64,000 bases of DNA, taken from NCBI RefSeq assembly GCF_032854445.1, contig NC_088303.1:35101501-35165500 (forward strand), in the 5' to 3' direction. Under the pieces are notes generated by a model. The model worked only from the letters and a program-made list of their open reading frames with translations, was not told the DNA's origin and ran no database searches. Made by a program: the position numbers and the translations under genes. The DNA is from Liolophura sinensis (Eukaryota > Mollusca > Polyplacophora > Chitonida > Chitonidae). Shown here one piece after another: positions 1-12,221 of this stretch (position 1 is the first letter of the stretch; each line of letters starts with the position of its first letter).

Positions 1-411
1 GTATGGTCACCATTGTTCAGTCACTATTGTGTGATCACCATTTATACAGTAACCATTGTATGGTCACCATTGTACAGATATTATTGTATGGTCACCATTG
101 TTCAGTCACTATTGTGTGATCACCATTTTACAGTAAGCATTGTATGGTCACCATTGTACAGATATTATTGTATGGTCACCATTGTTCAGTCACTATTGTA
201 CGGTCACCATTGTACAGATATTATTGTATGGTCACCATTGTTCAGTCACTATTGTACGGTCACCATTGTACAGATATTATTGTATGGTCACCATTGTTCA
301 GTCACTATTGTACAGATATTATTGTATGGTCACTATTGTACATGTAGGTCACCATTATACAGTAACTATTGTACAGTCACCATTGTACAGTTACCATTGT
401 ACTGTCACTAT
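1..411. repeat. Minisatellite, 14-bp monomers with higher-order structure
   Basis: A tandem array of about 14-bp monomers, typified by TATGGTCACCATTG, TTCAGTCACTATTG and TACAGATATTATTG. The block starting TATGGTCACCATTGTTCAG recurs at about positions 2, 87, 171, 227 and 283. The higher-order unit is therefore about 84-85 bp (six monomers) twice, then 56 bp (four monomers). The array is already in progress at base 1, so it continues beyond the left edge. Several overlapping open frames run through it only because the monomers lack stop codons in some phases. They are low-complexity YGHHCT/HYCTVTIV-type translations and not a gene. Confidence 0.95.
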
Positions 412-3147
412 CATATACTTTGCAGTGCAGATTCTTGAACTTTTGTATACATGTACGTGCTTTTATCTTTCTCCTGAGAAGTATATGGTATGTATGTTAT
501 ATATCTATATACACATTTAATTCTGGTGTTGATTACAAATTTGACATGGAAATTTCTTGACAAGATTATCAAGTTTTAGAAGTGTAGGAATTGAAATCAG
601 TAATTAATATATGCACACAACCTGTCTTAATTGTGATCATAAACACCATGCAGTATGTAGGCCACTGATATCTTGATTATAAGTAAATGTAGAGTCATCA
701 TGATTGTTAGATAGATACACAGGATTCTCATACGTATGTTGGGGACAGGGGGCGCATGCTTCATTACCGTTGGTAAGCCTAGTGAGATGTTTTGCCCATT
801 TTATGTTCCTTTCTGTTGTTTGGTCGGGTACATTTGTTTGCATTAGGATATAGTCACTTTGGAGGGCTCCGTTGCCACAGGATTTGGAAGGGGATTGTGG
901 GTATCAGAGAGAAAATCACCCCCATTATTTCCCTTCATAGACAAACAAAGGTTAGGAGGGCTGTTTTGAGCCCAGGGTGTTAATTAGCCGGCAAGTATGA
1001 AGAATCCAGTTGGGCATCGTAACTGTCTTTTGGGGAAGAAGACAGTAATCACGGCCTTTATGGGTAGACTTACTCTATGGCTTAATCAGTCAGGGATTTA
1101 CATCAATAAATGATCAATTCCAAACTTGTATGGGCCACCACGACGATTACAATATTTGAGTTCAACTCGCAGACACTGTGGGCTGATGATGGATGGTTTT
1201 GAGGTGATTAGAGGGATGTGTCAGAGGTAACGCAATAATTACAGCCACTCTCAAGGTGCACTTCTTCCTTCCAGCCAGCCAGGTTTTGAGTCCTGCCATA
1301 AAAACCCCTCCAGGTCATTCCCTGGCTGTTAGGTCATGGACTTAACAAAGTATGGCACCCTTACCTATAACAAATTATAGAGGTATGTACGTATACCTGT
1401 GTAGAGATGTTTACCAAGAGCTTGTGGAACTATTTGACTATCCATATAGATCAATGACATTATTTGAGTGCATGAGGGTCAGGAATTGTGGATATCAAAC
1501 AAAATCTGGCTTGAGTTTTGTGATATTAAACATATATGGGTCTTGAATTTGACAAAGATCTTGACAAAAATGTGTAATTATAAGTTAGCAGGGAGAGTTT
1601 CAGTTTTCATAAATTATTATTGTAATTTTTCTAATTTTGTCACCTGTTTTTTTTTCTCTTTTTATTCTTATTGGTCATCTTATGTAATGTACACAGAAGT
1701 GCAAAATGTTGGCTGCTATTTTATTTCTTATGCACAACATCTTATGATTCACAATCCTGAATGGTTTATTCATGACGCCATTCGATAAAGGTACCTTTAA
1801 ACTTTCTCTGTAATTGCAGTGCGACTTCCATTCTATCACTTGATGCTATTACGCGCCTACATTAAATAAGTTGTGTCTAGCCAAAGCCTAATGTCTGCCG
1901 GTTTTTTTAACACCACTTCGCAGACTTATCCCAAATTGTTTCCACAGACTGATGAAGTTGGGATGAGTTAACTGTAATGATCAAAGAATTAAGCTGAGCT
2001 AAGTATTGAGGCAAATTTATGTGTTGGAGGTGAGATGACTGGTGTTCATGAGGTCCTTCTGACAAGTCAAATCCCAGGCCCCCAGTGTTTCATCAGCTTC
2101 CCCAAATCCTTTCCCCTGGAAATCGTCCCCTCCGAGATGTTCCATCTCGTTCTAGGTGTATTCCTTCGCACATGAAATTGACGGCCATGATAATTATACA
2201 GAATAGAGCCAGCATAATGAGACCAGCTGCTGGGACTGCGTTCATCACAGTCGGAGCAAGGGCGCACCTTCAGGGACTAAACTCTGAGCTTGTGTCGCCA
2301 AATTTGCTGACGTTTACAGTCCCTCTGATCTGGGATTACCTTTCAGCGCATAACTTCTCGCCGCATAGAGAGATAGGTCGGAGGATGAGACTTTGAGACA
2401 TTAATCTTCCATCCATAAATCTGTCCTTTACATCAGCTTTTTAACCATTGTCAAATGACACCCCTCTGGCTACAGCGTTTATATCCCGCTACCCAATTGT
2501 ATGCAGTCCCAGATTTTAACTTGACAATAGTTAATACAGATTCAAGGATTTTGCTGCGGTTACTGATGATTCATACAAGTCACAATACATCCCTTGGAAT
2601 GGTTAAAACATGAAGTTTGATTGGTATAAGAAAGGAATTTATTACTTGTACTGAAGACTAAATCGCAGTTTTTGATCCTTCAGCCAAAATTGACCAACAA
2701 GGGTAATTGTCAGAATGGATGCCCCCCATCAGTCTGTTCATCTGTACAGACTAAAGGCCATACATATGGCGAGTTGAATTTGATTATAACCTTGGATGTA
2801 TGAACAGTTGCTATCAACTGTAAGACATATTTTGATTATCAAAAACTTTTAGATTAGCATGGTACTTGAATTGGATAGTTTTTTTTATTCATTCCCCTAG
2901 AACATTCCTTGCATCTTTCCATTCTGTAGACTGTTTGTCTTTGCATGAATTCGTCCTAATTTCATACTTATTGTACTTTTTTTTTAGGTTTTTTTTTGGT
3001 TTGGGTTGATAGTTGTTTTGGTTAATTAGCCTTGCAATCTTTGGCTGTGGAGCCATTAACTTTATAAACTCAGTGTCTCTTGCAACTGTACTTGTGGCAG
3101 AGGGTCATTTAGTCCATTTTATTTGCATAGTATGATTTTTAATATAT
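412..3147. other. Gene-free unique sequence
   Basis: No recognisable coding region, RNA gene or repeat, apart from short T-runs near 1650 and 2980. Open frames are all near 100 codons or shorter and unrecognisable. The stretch 2085-2390 has more balanced composition than its AT-rich surroundings and is open on both strands. It could be a conserved non-coding element, but nothing in the sequence proves it. Confidence 0.6.
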
Positions 3148-3361
3148 CCGACGCCTCTGTGGCCCAGGAACCTCTCACCAATGCTGTCAATGTGAATTCA
3201 TGTCTGGCCGTAAGTGGGAAGGTCTTCCAGCAACCTGCGGATGGTCGTGGGCTTCCCCCTGGCTCTGCCCGATTTCCTGTCACCATAATGCTGGTCGCCG
3301 TTGTATCAGTGAAATATTCTTGAGCACAGCATGAAACACCAATCAAATAAATAACTAAATT
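3148..3361 (+). mobile_element. tRNA-derived SINE, internally deleted copy
   Basis: This copy matches the full-length SINE at 60868-61140 in this window, in the opposite orientation. It starts with GCCTCTGTGGCCCAGGA-like head sequence and ends with the conserved block GAAATATTCTTGAG and the tail AATCAAATAAATAACTAAAT. Against the full copy it lacks most of the A-box/anticodon part of the head. It also lacks the segment after the B box, so it has two internal deletions. It is an old, inactive copy. Confidence 0.85.
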
Positions 3362-6300
3362 TTAATACATTCTGCTGAGTTTACATCTATGATACTGCTG
3401 ACTGGAATTTGTACTTATACCTACCCGTGTAAAGTAATGTACATGTTGTTTGTCATGAAATAGCTGAATAAGTCTTTTAAAATTGATGCAATTTAATTTA
3501 ATGCAGTTAAATATAAAATGTCATTTATTTGATGTATGCACCGTGAACATACATGTTTGGTGTGCCCGTGGAAAAAAACTAGGTGGGTGCATTTGTACAT
3601 TAGTAATAATTCACTTTTAAGAAATGAATATGTTATAAGCCAAAGTAAGTTATCTAATAATCAGGTGATAAATTTTGATAAAACATCTCTACATAGTTCG
3701 CTGTAAAACAACATTTGTTGTTTGATGTAGTTTACACAGAGCCATCGATGTGGTGTGATTATTGACACAGATCTGTTTTTAGTGAGTGTAGCCAGTAGGT
3801 ATTTATAATGTGGATTGGCTCCCCATTTTGCCCGTTGGAAATGGTTACATTTCTGGTTATGTTTGAATTGAGCCAGTATTATGCATAGCACAGAGAGATG
3901 TCAGTCAAACAGAATGGCAGGGAACTGGGTATGTCTTCATAATGATGAAGTAGGAGGAGTTAATTGAATTGCCCTGTCAGCATCTGTCATACACTGTCTG
4001 GCCCGTGACAGAATTATGGACATTTTAGCAATTTTTTGGCAATTTTGACTGCGGCGAGAAATGATATCCTGGTGTGATTTTCTGACGTTGGTTTGAGTGG
4101 CGGCTTTGACGAGAATGGCTAGGCGTCCGGTTGCCATTCACATGCATGTCATACAAGTCCAGAACACATAGCCTGTTTGCTCAGTCGCAATTTACAATCC
4201 CCACGGTAGCCATGTCCCCTTAAGGAATATCATAGTGAAAAACTCACATGACACTAGAAACAAAACTGATTAGGCAGTTCTGCTGGAGAGAAGACAGAAT
4301 TAGAGGGGGGAAAAATTAGTTTTGAAGTGACCAGTCGGACTACTGTTTGCAGTAGACATGTTTTGATTTGGAAACAACCTTCACAGTAAACGCAGACTTC
4401 ATATCTCCCTCCAGCCAGCCGAACATTGTTATCTCTTCCATCGCAACAGTATGTTCAGACGAGTGTCGTGAATTTTTAATATTTCAATTTGGCGGTCGTG
4501 GCACCTTTCCCTTCTGTCGAGAGTTTATTAATCAGGGTGTTCCACGGAGAACGTGCGAAGCCGCCCGCCAGCCAAGTGCTCTGAAACTGCCTGAATAATG
4601 GACTCTTTGGAGATGATACAAAATGCAGCTATTATAAAGTGAGCCGGAGGACTAGATGATTTGATTGAAGGCCCATCCAAGATTATTTTTTCACAATATT
4701 TGTCCAATTGATGGGCATATCTCATGCAGTAATCCAGTTATGGAGGGAAGCTTATGTCGCTGTAAACTGTCTGTATAAGGGCTCACAGATTGAGCTTTGT
4801 ATCACTTAGCACCCTGGGTTAAGCCTCTGCAGTTAACGATCTAATGTTCTCTGGAATTAATGATGAATAAAGGAAAAATGGGAGTTTATGTGTCATTTTT
4901 ACCCCCCATCAGTCATTTCAATCATAGTAAAGAGATGAATCTTGAGAGGCATTCTGTGCCTCAACAGTCATCTTGCCTCTCCAATTGCTGCTGTCTTTTT
5001 ATAATTCCCCGTCATTCTACCCTCTCCGGTTTCAAGTGCACCTCAATGCCATGTCTTAAATAATTGTTAATGCTGGCTTCCATTTCTGGCCTAGCTTCTT
5101 TTATTACTCCCTGCGCCTGATTTTTATTCCCAATAACAAAATTTGACGAGTTTTCTTCTCTGGTTGGAAGTGAGAGATTGTGATTACTGTTCGGCGACCC
5201 TCTCTCTTTGCTCTATTTGTCTCTAACTCTCCTACCCCTTCCAAGACCAATTTCGCGGGGCATTTTTTTTTTATTTTCCATCTGCACTTTTTCTGCCCTG
5301 TTCCTGGCCGACAAAATCGTTGAGAAGCGCTGAGAAAACCACCCTTGGAAACACAAGGATATTGTTCCTATTGTAATTAGTATAAATTTCCATTCATGTC
5401 AAATTGGATTTCCACATCTTCGGTGGAATGTCTGCTTTGAAAGGAGCTGGGTTTCTGTGATATATCTCCTTTTCTCGCCGACTTTTTTTTTTTATTCACG
5501 TTGTCTTGCTTATAGAACCAGCGTACTTCAACCTAATTTAACATTTCCCTGAACAAGTTTCTCTGTTGTTATTTCAGATCTTAGCGCATTATTTAGAAGT
5601 AGACACCACTGACAGAACCCTCATTTAAATACTTCTGTGTTAGTCTGGAAATCCCTCTTTGAATTGGTTGGGAATCTTGGTGATACAGGTAATGAGCAGT
5701 GCCTTATCCAATTCACAGGAAAACTGTTCTTTATCTCTGTCATCGCTTGACCAATCAGAAGCAATTCTTTGTTGTCTATTTGCATTTTTTTTTTTTTACA
5801 TTTGCCTTATGTTTGAAAACTTTCCAAGGGGCGTTGAATACTGTCTGATAGTTGTAGAATCACCTGCAATTCGGTAGGTTGTTATTATAGGAGTTTGTCC
5901 GATCCAGTCACTTAACATTGACTTAAAATATTCCCCCACTGCAAATTTTGGGCCGTGGAGATGTGAAATATGTTGTAGATAAATTAAAGTCTTCAGTCAG
6001 CGTTACATGGATTCCTAAAGCAAGAATTCCCTGATCAAGAGGGAAAACTGGTTTGAAGGTATTTTTTTTAATTAAAATTATCATTCAAACATAAAACACA
6101 TTTTAATGTTTCTAAATAGCTGGATAATACCATCTGATCAGTGGCAGGCAAACAACAAAACCCATGGTGGTGCCTGCAGCATGGATTGAACTTATTCCAA
6201 GGTATCAGTACATTTACTTGTGTGTATCATCTCTGTCTAATATTGACCCTATAGCACCCACAACACACAGCGCTGCCGTGCCTAAACAGCTGGATGATCA

Positions 6301-6545
6301 TCAAGTGGGGTGAACTGTTTCAGGTCAAATAGGGTCAGTGGGCGAGAGCTCTCTAATGATAGGAACATTTGGTAATGAATAATAAAGAGAATACAGTTTA
6401 TTAGATGAATCAGCTGTCTGCATCTAAACTATGGCCACTTTCGCAAGTTGGTCGTTAAATTTGACCTGAAACACCTCAACACCTTGACTGATTAATGTCG
6501 TTACTGTGGCTTTGTTCTCTCAAGTGCATATATTATGAATCAGGA
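3362..6545. other. Gene-free unique sequence
   Basis: No gene is recognisable. The stretch 4366-4600 is better balanced in composition and contains GTTTATTAATCAG and TTTTTAATATTTCAATTTG, which are AT-core homeodomain-like motifs. It may be regulatory, but this is weakly supported. Poly-T tracts occur at about 5262, 5486 and 5790. ATGGATTGAACTTATTCC near 6181 faintly resembles a reversed tRNA B box and could be a decayed SINE. Confidence 0.5.
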
Positions 6546-6635
6546 ATCTGGGTCGTGGCTGAGTGGTTATAACGCCTTTTTTTCAGTCGCTAGGCCACAC
6601 AAGGTCCGAGTTCAATCCTGGTCTGTGACAGAGAA
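6546..6635 (+). mobile_element. tRNA-like SINE head fragment
   Basis: The sequence has an A-box-like TGGCTGAGTGG near 6556 and a B-box-like GAGTTCAATCC near 6609, spaced as in a tRNA-derived pol III promoter. The expected acceptor and T-arm stems do not pair well, so a functional tRNA gene is unlikely. It stops where the tail of the reversed SINE at 6649 begins, which suggests one SINE inserted into or beside another. Confidence 0.55.
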
Positions 6636-6648
6636 CTTTTTGATTCTA

Positions 6649-6845
6649 TATTTATTTATTTATTTGATTGGTGTTTTACGCCGTACTCAAGAGTATTTCA
6701 CTTATACGACGACAATGCCAGCATTATGGTGGGTGAAAACTGTGCAGAGCCCGGGGGGAAACCCACAACCATCCACAGGTTGCTGACAGACCTTCCCACG
6801 TACGGCCAGAGAGGAAGCCAGCATGAGCTGGACTTGAACTCTCAT
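6649..6845 (-). mobile_element. tRNA-derived SINE, head-degraded copy
   Basis: Read on the minus strand, this is the main SINE family of the window. The tail is the TTTATTTATTTATTTG stretch at 6651-6666, followed by GGTGTTTTACGCCGTACTCA and the central domain. The sequence remains recognisable to the B-box area (GGACTTGAACTC near 6831). Beyond that the tRNA head is unrecognisable, so the copy is 5'-truncated or diverged. Confidence 0.88.
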
Positions 6846-8884
6846 CCACTGGTATATAATGAGTGGCCATGCTGACCATCAGGATAACAGTACCCAAGAT
6901 CAAAGACTTTTGGTAAAAATCTTTAAAAGGTGTTTATTTGATTGTTAAAAATGTTCCTTATATATTTTGTATTTTATTGCAAACCTACCTTCAATAGGTT
7001 GCTTCTGAGCTTTCTCATGTGTAATGTACATGTACAAACATTTGCATGTCTTATTGGTGAAAGACAGCGGACCCAAGAGTGCTGTTGAATAGGTTATTGT
7101 ATGTGTGATTGATTATATGATCATATTGTTGGACCAACATGTTCCATAATCACAGTAAGCTTGAAAAAAGGAAGGTTCCCTGAAATTGCTGAAATCAGAA
7201 ATCAAGGACCCAATGCTGATCAGTGACTGGGAGGGAAAGCTTCAACTATCACCCTTGTAAAAGTAACAAATGTATTAGGTAACAGGAGAACCAGAATCCC
7301 AAAGTAAATGTTTTAAATGGTAACCAAATAAACCTTAAAAATTCCAAGGTTCTGTTGGGAAACCATGCCACATGTTATTACCTGCCAAACATCTTAAGAT
7401 TAAACTTAGCAAGTTTCATTTGTGAATTTCTGCATGTGTGCTGTTTCCTATGAATCCTATACACAGAGATAAGACACTTTGTCTGTTAATTACTGTAGAA
7501 ACCACATACTTACAGAATTGTAAGAAACGATACAAATACTTCTGTTTTTTTTTTTTTTTATTTCTTCTAAAATTTGGGACATCTGGTCTGCTCATTTTAG
7601 CCAATATATATGTAATTCTAGCAGGAATATTGAGTTTCTTTTTTCTCACATGGTTACACCATCTAATGAACAACATACTCATATCTTTACTTTTCCAAAA
7701 GGCTTGTAAAGAAATGTAATATTCTACTTTCAACACTACTAATATCTGTCCCAAAATTTAGAAGAATTAAGGTGTACCCATTTTTGTGGGATTCTAGGAT
7801 AAATGGGTAAACACTGTCTTGTATGCTTACATGTAAGTATGCACATAGCACTTTCAGTCTATCAAAGTCAGAAGCCTTGAATATTCTAATTTTATAATGA
7901 CATGGTGGGTTAAAGCAATGACAAATTATCTGTTTATCACAATCATCAATTCGCTAGTTTGGAATCAGTCTGGGCAGCATCAGTGTGCATTTATTGGAGT
8001 CCGGGTCATCTAAGAAGACTTAACCTGAATGTGGCATTGCATGGCAGGGCAGGCTTAGCGCCCCATGGTGTCCATCTGACAATGGGCGCATCATGACCTA
8101 GAGCTTGACCAAAATTACTGCTGATGACTCCTTGGGCAGAAAAGATGGCTGTGAAAATCTTGATAAATTGCCGCTCTCTATGATTCTTCTTCATCAGGCT
8201 CAGAGGCATTTATCAGCGCAACATCGCAGGGTGGTTAACAGGGAATGATTGTCGTTGTCGTCACTACGGCCACCTCATCTGTCAATGACTTTCTTCTGTC
8301 AAACTTATCTGTGAGCAGTTGAGCACAGCCCTGTTCAGACACCCACCCAAGGTCTCTCTGCGCCCATTTACTGTCTTGCCCTAAAGATATCCCAGGTTAC
8401 AGCATTAAGCTCATAAATCCATCTTCTTATCACTACATGATGGTTAACATGGGCTTCCATAGGCATCTGCACAAAGCCCTTGATGCAAGCCAGTTAGATA
8501 GTCCATTGATATGATTGTGAATTGTGATTTCTATCAACTGCCATTTTAAGCCTGATTTGTTTTGTACTTGTTATCTAGTGCTGCAATAAAAGTAGAAGTT
8601 GAGTCTAAAGGAGGTTTCTGTGGGGTTGTTTTCTATGAAGTGATCACTTCAGGTGTGCCTTCAATGGATCCTGTCTCTGTATAGGCTATAAATCATTATG
8701 CATGTAATCCAAGTATAAACTACCTAATTGTAATGGTCCTGCCATAGTTTTTATTCATCACTCTGCATTGATTTCCTTAATTCTTACTGCACTGTGATAG
8801 TCAGATGGTCAAAGGCTCTTTGCTGGCTGCACTATCTTATAAGCTCTGTTTAAATGACAAATAGCTTCTCTCAATATGACAAAT
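6846..8884. other. Gene-free unique sequence
   Basis: AT-rich unique sequence with a 14-base T-run near 7547. No coding region or RNA gene is recognised. The block 8000-8330 is more GC-balanced, lacks homopolymers and carries motifs such as TTTATCAGCGC. It stands out as a possible conserved element, which is inference only. Confidence 0.5.
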
Positions 8885-9005
8885 GAGTTTGAGGGTTCAA
8901 ATCCAGCTCCTGCTCAGAACTTCAGAGCTTGGGGGCATTTAGCAGGTTTCTGGATGGTGTTTTCTCCAAGCTCTGCCAGTTCTGTTTTGTTTTTTCACCC
9001 AAATA
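8885..9005 (+). mobile_element. Degenerate SINE fragment
   Basis: A B-box-like GGGTTCAAATCCAGCTCCTG is followed by sequence that loosely follows the central part of the main SINE family, including TTAGCAGGTTTCTGGATGGT and CAAGCTCTGCC. The A box and the conserved 3' block are missing or too diverged to see. This is a low-identity relic. Confidence 0.5.
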
Positions 9006-10882
9006 TTTGACCTATAATGTAGGTCGCATATATAAGTAAGAAAACCAGAATACACCAGTGATAAATAAGGGAAGTGCGCAAACTTTGCAAGATAGGATAC
9101 CCGTGGTGATCATTGCCAAGGTTTTAGAAATTTAGCGATCAGAGCACTGGATTGATTGATTAAGTATTAGAAGTTTATGTAGATGTACTATTGGTCAACC
9201 AGGTGTCGGTACACATCCATGTACACAATGACTTTTACAGGGTGCTGGTGGTGGTAGGGGAGGGGAGTCGTGGTGTCAGGCCTGGTGTCTTTAAAGGTGA
9301 CACAATAGCTTATGATTGATAATGTTCTAGCATCTAGACTGGCCCAGTAGTCTAGGGTGTCACCCTTCAGACCATTGGCTCTGGAGGTGTTATCAACAAG
9401 CCACTCAGCCCTGGAATGATTAGTAGGTTGTTATGACTGGGTATACATCATATCGAACTGGGTGCACTTGTGTTGTCCTCCCATCAATCTGATTTCCTTC
9501 ATATGTTAATTGAAGTCAAACAATTTGTTGTTAAGCATCATTAACAAATCAGGATAATGAGTCTTAAAATCAATGTGTTATCAATTTGTTCTGGAAAAAA
9601 AAAAGATAATTTTAAATGTATTCCAAGTAGAACTAAAATTTTGAATGTGGTTATCTTGAAGACTTTTATTAAAATAACTGTTTAGGAAGATGTGAGAGCA
9701 TGCTGGGATGGGAATTGTCTTCATTTTACTGGTGAGATTTTCTTGATTTCATTACTACATGTATGTCGAAGAATTTGGAGAAGTAAAATAAAATTTATAT
9801 GAATATGTTTTGTCAAATTCCTCATGTTGGCAAAGAAAGAGAAATGTCTGTTTTTGCACATATATTAGAAATGTAATCTAAAGTGAGGCAAAGAGAACAG
9901 TTCCTTAAATATGAACTTAAGAGAAATATTTAACTCCACATTGCTCAAATGAATGAATCAAAAGACTTCAGTTTTGTTTTTTATTTGATAAAAACATTTT
10001 TATTTCATTAGTGGTAGACTGTGACATTCCCCAGTTTGAAGTTTCAACTAGTCTTATGCAGTGAACACTCAATTATTGTGTCCTTGGGGTGCAAAGAATG
10101 AAGGGATGTCAACAAATCAAAGTAAATGTTATCACGGATTTAATACTTGTTTCATGGATGAGGCTGGGGAAAAGTTAAACATACATTAAAAGTGTTGGAG
10201 TTGTAAGGTGGTAAGGCTCAAATCCAACGTGACGGGGAAGCTGTGAACTTGCCGATATATCTGTGAAAACTGGGTAGCGTAACACGTGAGCAGGGCACCT
10301 TTCTCCTTCAAAGCATCTCTTCTGACAAACAACAAACAAAGAAGAATGCTCAATGTTCAAACAAGCTGGCGAGAAAATGACAGAATAATACAGTCAGTCT
10401 TAGCGCTGCTCATGGAACAGAAGGGGGAATACGGAGCTAATATACAAAACCTGCCCTCATTTGTTGACCAAGAGGATGTTTTAAATAGCTCCTCTGTTGG
10501 TTTTAAATATGCAACAGGGTGAGAAAAGATCATAGATAAATATCGCCGACAGGGTCCCCGTAAATACAGACCCGGAGAAGTTGGGGCAACAAAAAAAAAA
10601 AATTCCGTGTTCAAGAATTCCAGCAGTTTGTTCTTAATGAGCAATCATAGTACATTGTCATCGATGTTTGTCTGAAGGCCCATAAGCTAAGAATGGCGTC
10701 ACTGTTGTGTGTTCACAGATGCAGGATAATCACTGTCAAAGGGAGAAACGAGGAAAATCAACTGTTCAATGTAAGTATTATTTTTCTCTTAATTTCATGG
10801 AATTTTGACTAGTCAGTGTACAAACTTACATTGTGAATGGCAGTGTCGGAGCAGCTTGAACATCTGTAGGCAGATATTTATA
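9006..10882. other. Gene-free unique sequence
   Basis: Mostly AT-rich unique DNA with A-runs at about 9595 and 10590. No gene is recognised. A 52-bp stretch at 10719-10770 sits between a plausible splice acceptor (TGTGTGTTCACAG) and a strong donor (GTAAGTATTATT). It is treated as a lead, not as an annotated exon. Confidence 0.5.
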
Positions 10883-11108
10883 TGGTTTGGATGGCTCTGT
10901 TACTGTTAGACCCTTGGTCAATGAGGTCGTGTGTTCAAATCCAGCCCTCGGTGTTTTGGCTGTAACTTTACACCTGGAGATTTATCAGGCGCCTGGAGTT
11001 GATTTGCTACCCACACTCCAGTTTCCTTCATCCATAACCATGACTACGATTTTGCCTGTGAAAAATTCTTGAGTATAGCATTAAACATCAGTCAAGTAAA
11101 TTATTAAT
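10883..11108 (+). mobile_element. tRNA-derived SINE, diverged
   Basis: The head has a B-box-like GTGTTCAAATCCAGCC at about 10932 with a degraded A box upstream. The 3' part reads GTGAAAAATTCTTGAGTATA then GCATTAAACATCAGTCAAGT, a diverged form of the conserved end of the main SINE family. It is the first of three SINE-derived pieces within 1.4 kb. Confidence 0.75.
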
Positions 11109-11832
11109 TAAATTTAACTGATACGTATAACTGGTGTGGTAGGAATACAGGCATCCTGTGTCGGAGTTATCATATTTGAACTCTCATGACTTCCCACTTA
11201 TGTACACAACCTACATAATCAGACATGGAATTGTGTCAACGCCCGTAGTAATGAATTCTTGAATTAAGCCTAGAAAGAAGTGAAATATAATATGCTAGGC
11301 ACCTCTGTGCTCAAGGGAATGTTAAGTGAATGCGTTAGAAATAAAGGAAAGTTGAAACAGTATCCAAACGCCTCCACCCTTCTGAAGAGTTCAGCCCTGT
11401 AAGCATAGTATGTATCATTATTAATAAAAATAAGGTGAATGTTTTCATGTAAACATTAAGTCAAAAGCCGGTAAAGGTACTACCCAGGACTAAATGGGTT
11501 TTGATGGCAAGCTTCTGAACAGAGCCAAACTAATGTTATTCATTTTTCAAATTCTTTCTCTTATGGAAGGTTGACATTGAAATTTATGCACACTAATAAA
11601 GGTCTTGTTGGCTGACTACAAAACAGTCTAGCTCAATTGGCGTCCATCCACCCGTGACGAATCCTGAGAAACCGGTAATGTTGTTACACACATCATGATA
11701 AGGTTGTGACAGAATCAGCTCTTTGAAACGTACTTTGGTAATTAAACACTATTTATGTGGTGTGATTTGTCGGACAGACTTGTGAGGAGCAAATCGTGGC
11801 CATGGGATTAAAATGTTTGGCATTTATTCTCT
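11109..11832. other. Gene-free unique sequence
   Basis: AT-rich unique sequence between two SINE copies. I see no coding region, RNA gene, repeat or regulatory signal that I can support. Confidence 0.6.
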
Positions 11833-11959
11833 ACAACCTGCGGATGGTTCGTGGGTTTCCCCCCGGGCTCTGTCTGGTTTCCTCCCACCATAATGCTGGC
11901 CACCGTCGTATAAGTGAAATATTCCTGAGTACGGCGTAAAAACCCAATCAAATCACAAT
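11833..11959 (+). mobile_element. 5'-truncated SINE (3' half only)
   Basis: The copy begins abruptly at CTACAACCTGCGGATGG, inside the central domain. It runs through CACCATAATGCTGGCC and AAGTGAAATATTCCTGAGTA to a short AATCAAAT tail. Identity to the 3' half of the full copy at 60868-61140 is high. The whole tRNA head is absent, consistent with 5' truncation during target-primed reverse transcription. Confidence 0.88.
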
Positions 11960-12129
11960 TTGATCTTTTACGAGATACGGTTTCAGCGCCAGTCTCTGCT
12001 TTCAGTGCTCTGTGTGTCTTCCTCGGTACTCTTAGATGTAGCGTTGCATGAAGTTATAATTGAGACCATTGGCCTTCCCCCAACACCCCCCCCCCCCAAC
12101 ACGACATACGTCACACCTTCGCCAGTATA

Positions 12130-12221
12130 TGACTTGTCAAAGCTAGATGGTTTACTCCGTGCACTCGGATGTCTTCCACCTACCAATGTGTTGGCCGCCA
12201 CGGTAGAAGTGAAAAATTCTA
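12130..12221 (+). mobile_element. Possible relic of a second SINE variant
   Basis: GGTTTACTCCGTGCACTCGG is followed by ACCAATGTGTTGGCCGCCAC and GAAGTGAAAAATTC. These loosely follow the conserved 3' block of the SINE family. A C-run at 12088-12100 lies just upstream. The match is weak and the call tentative. Confidence 0.4.

Noticed and set aside
13-520. Overlapping open frames of up to 141 codons at the left edge
   Set aside because: They lie almost wholly in the 14-bp tandem array and translate to a low-complexity repeat in several frames.
6546-6635. Possible tRNA-Ser gene
   Set aside because: A and B boxes are present, but the acceptor and T-arm stems do not pair, so it is treated as a SINE head.
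9240-9420. Possible SINE in the GGTGTC-rich stretch
   Set aside because: There are loose tRNA-like words, but no A box/B box pair at correct spacing and no match to the SINE bodies in this window.
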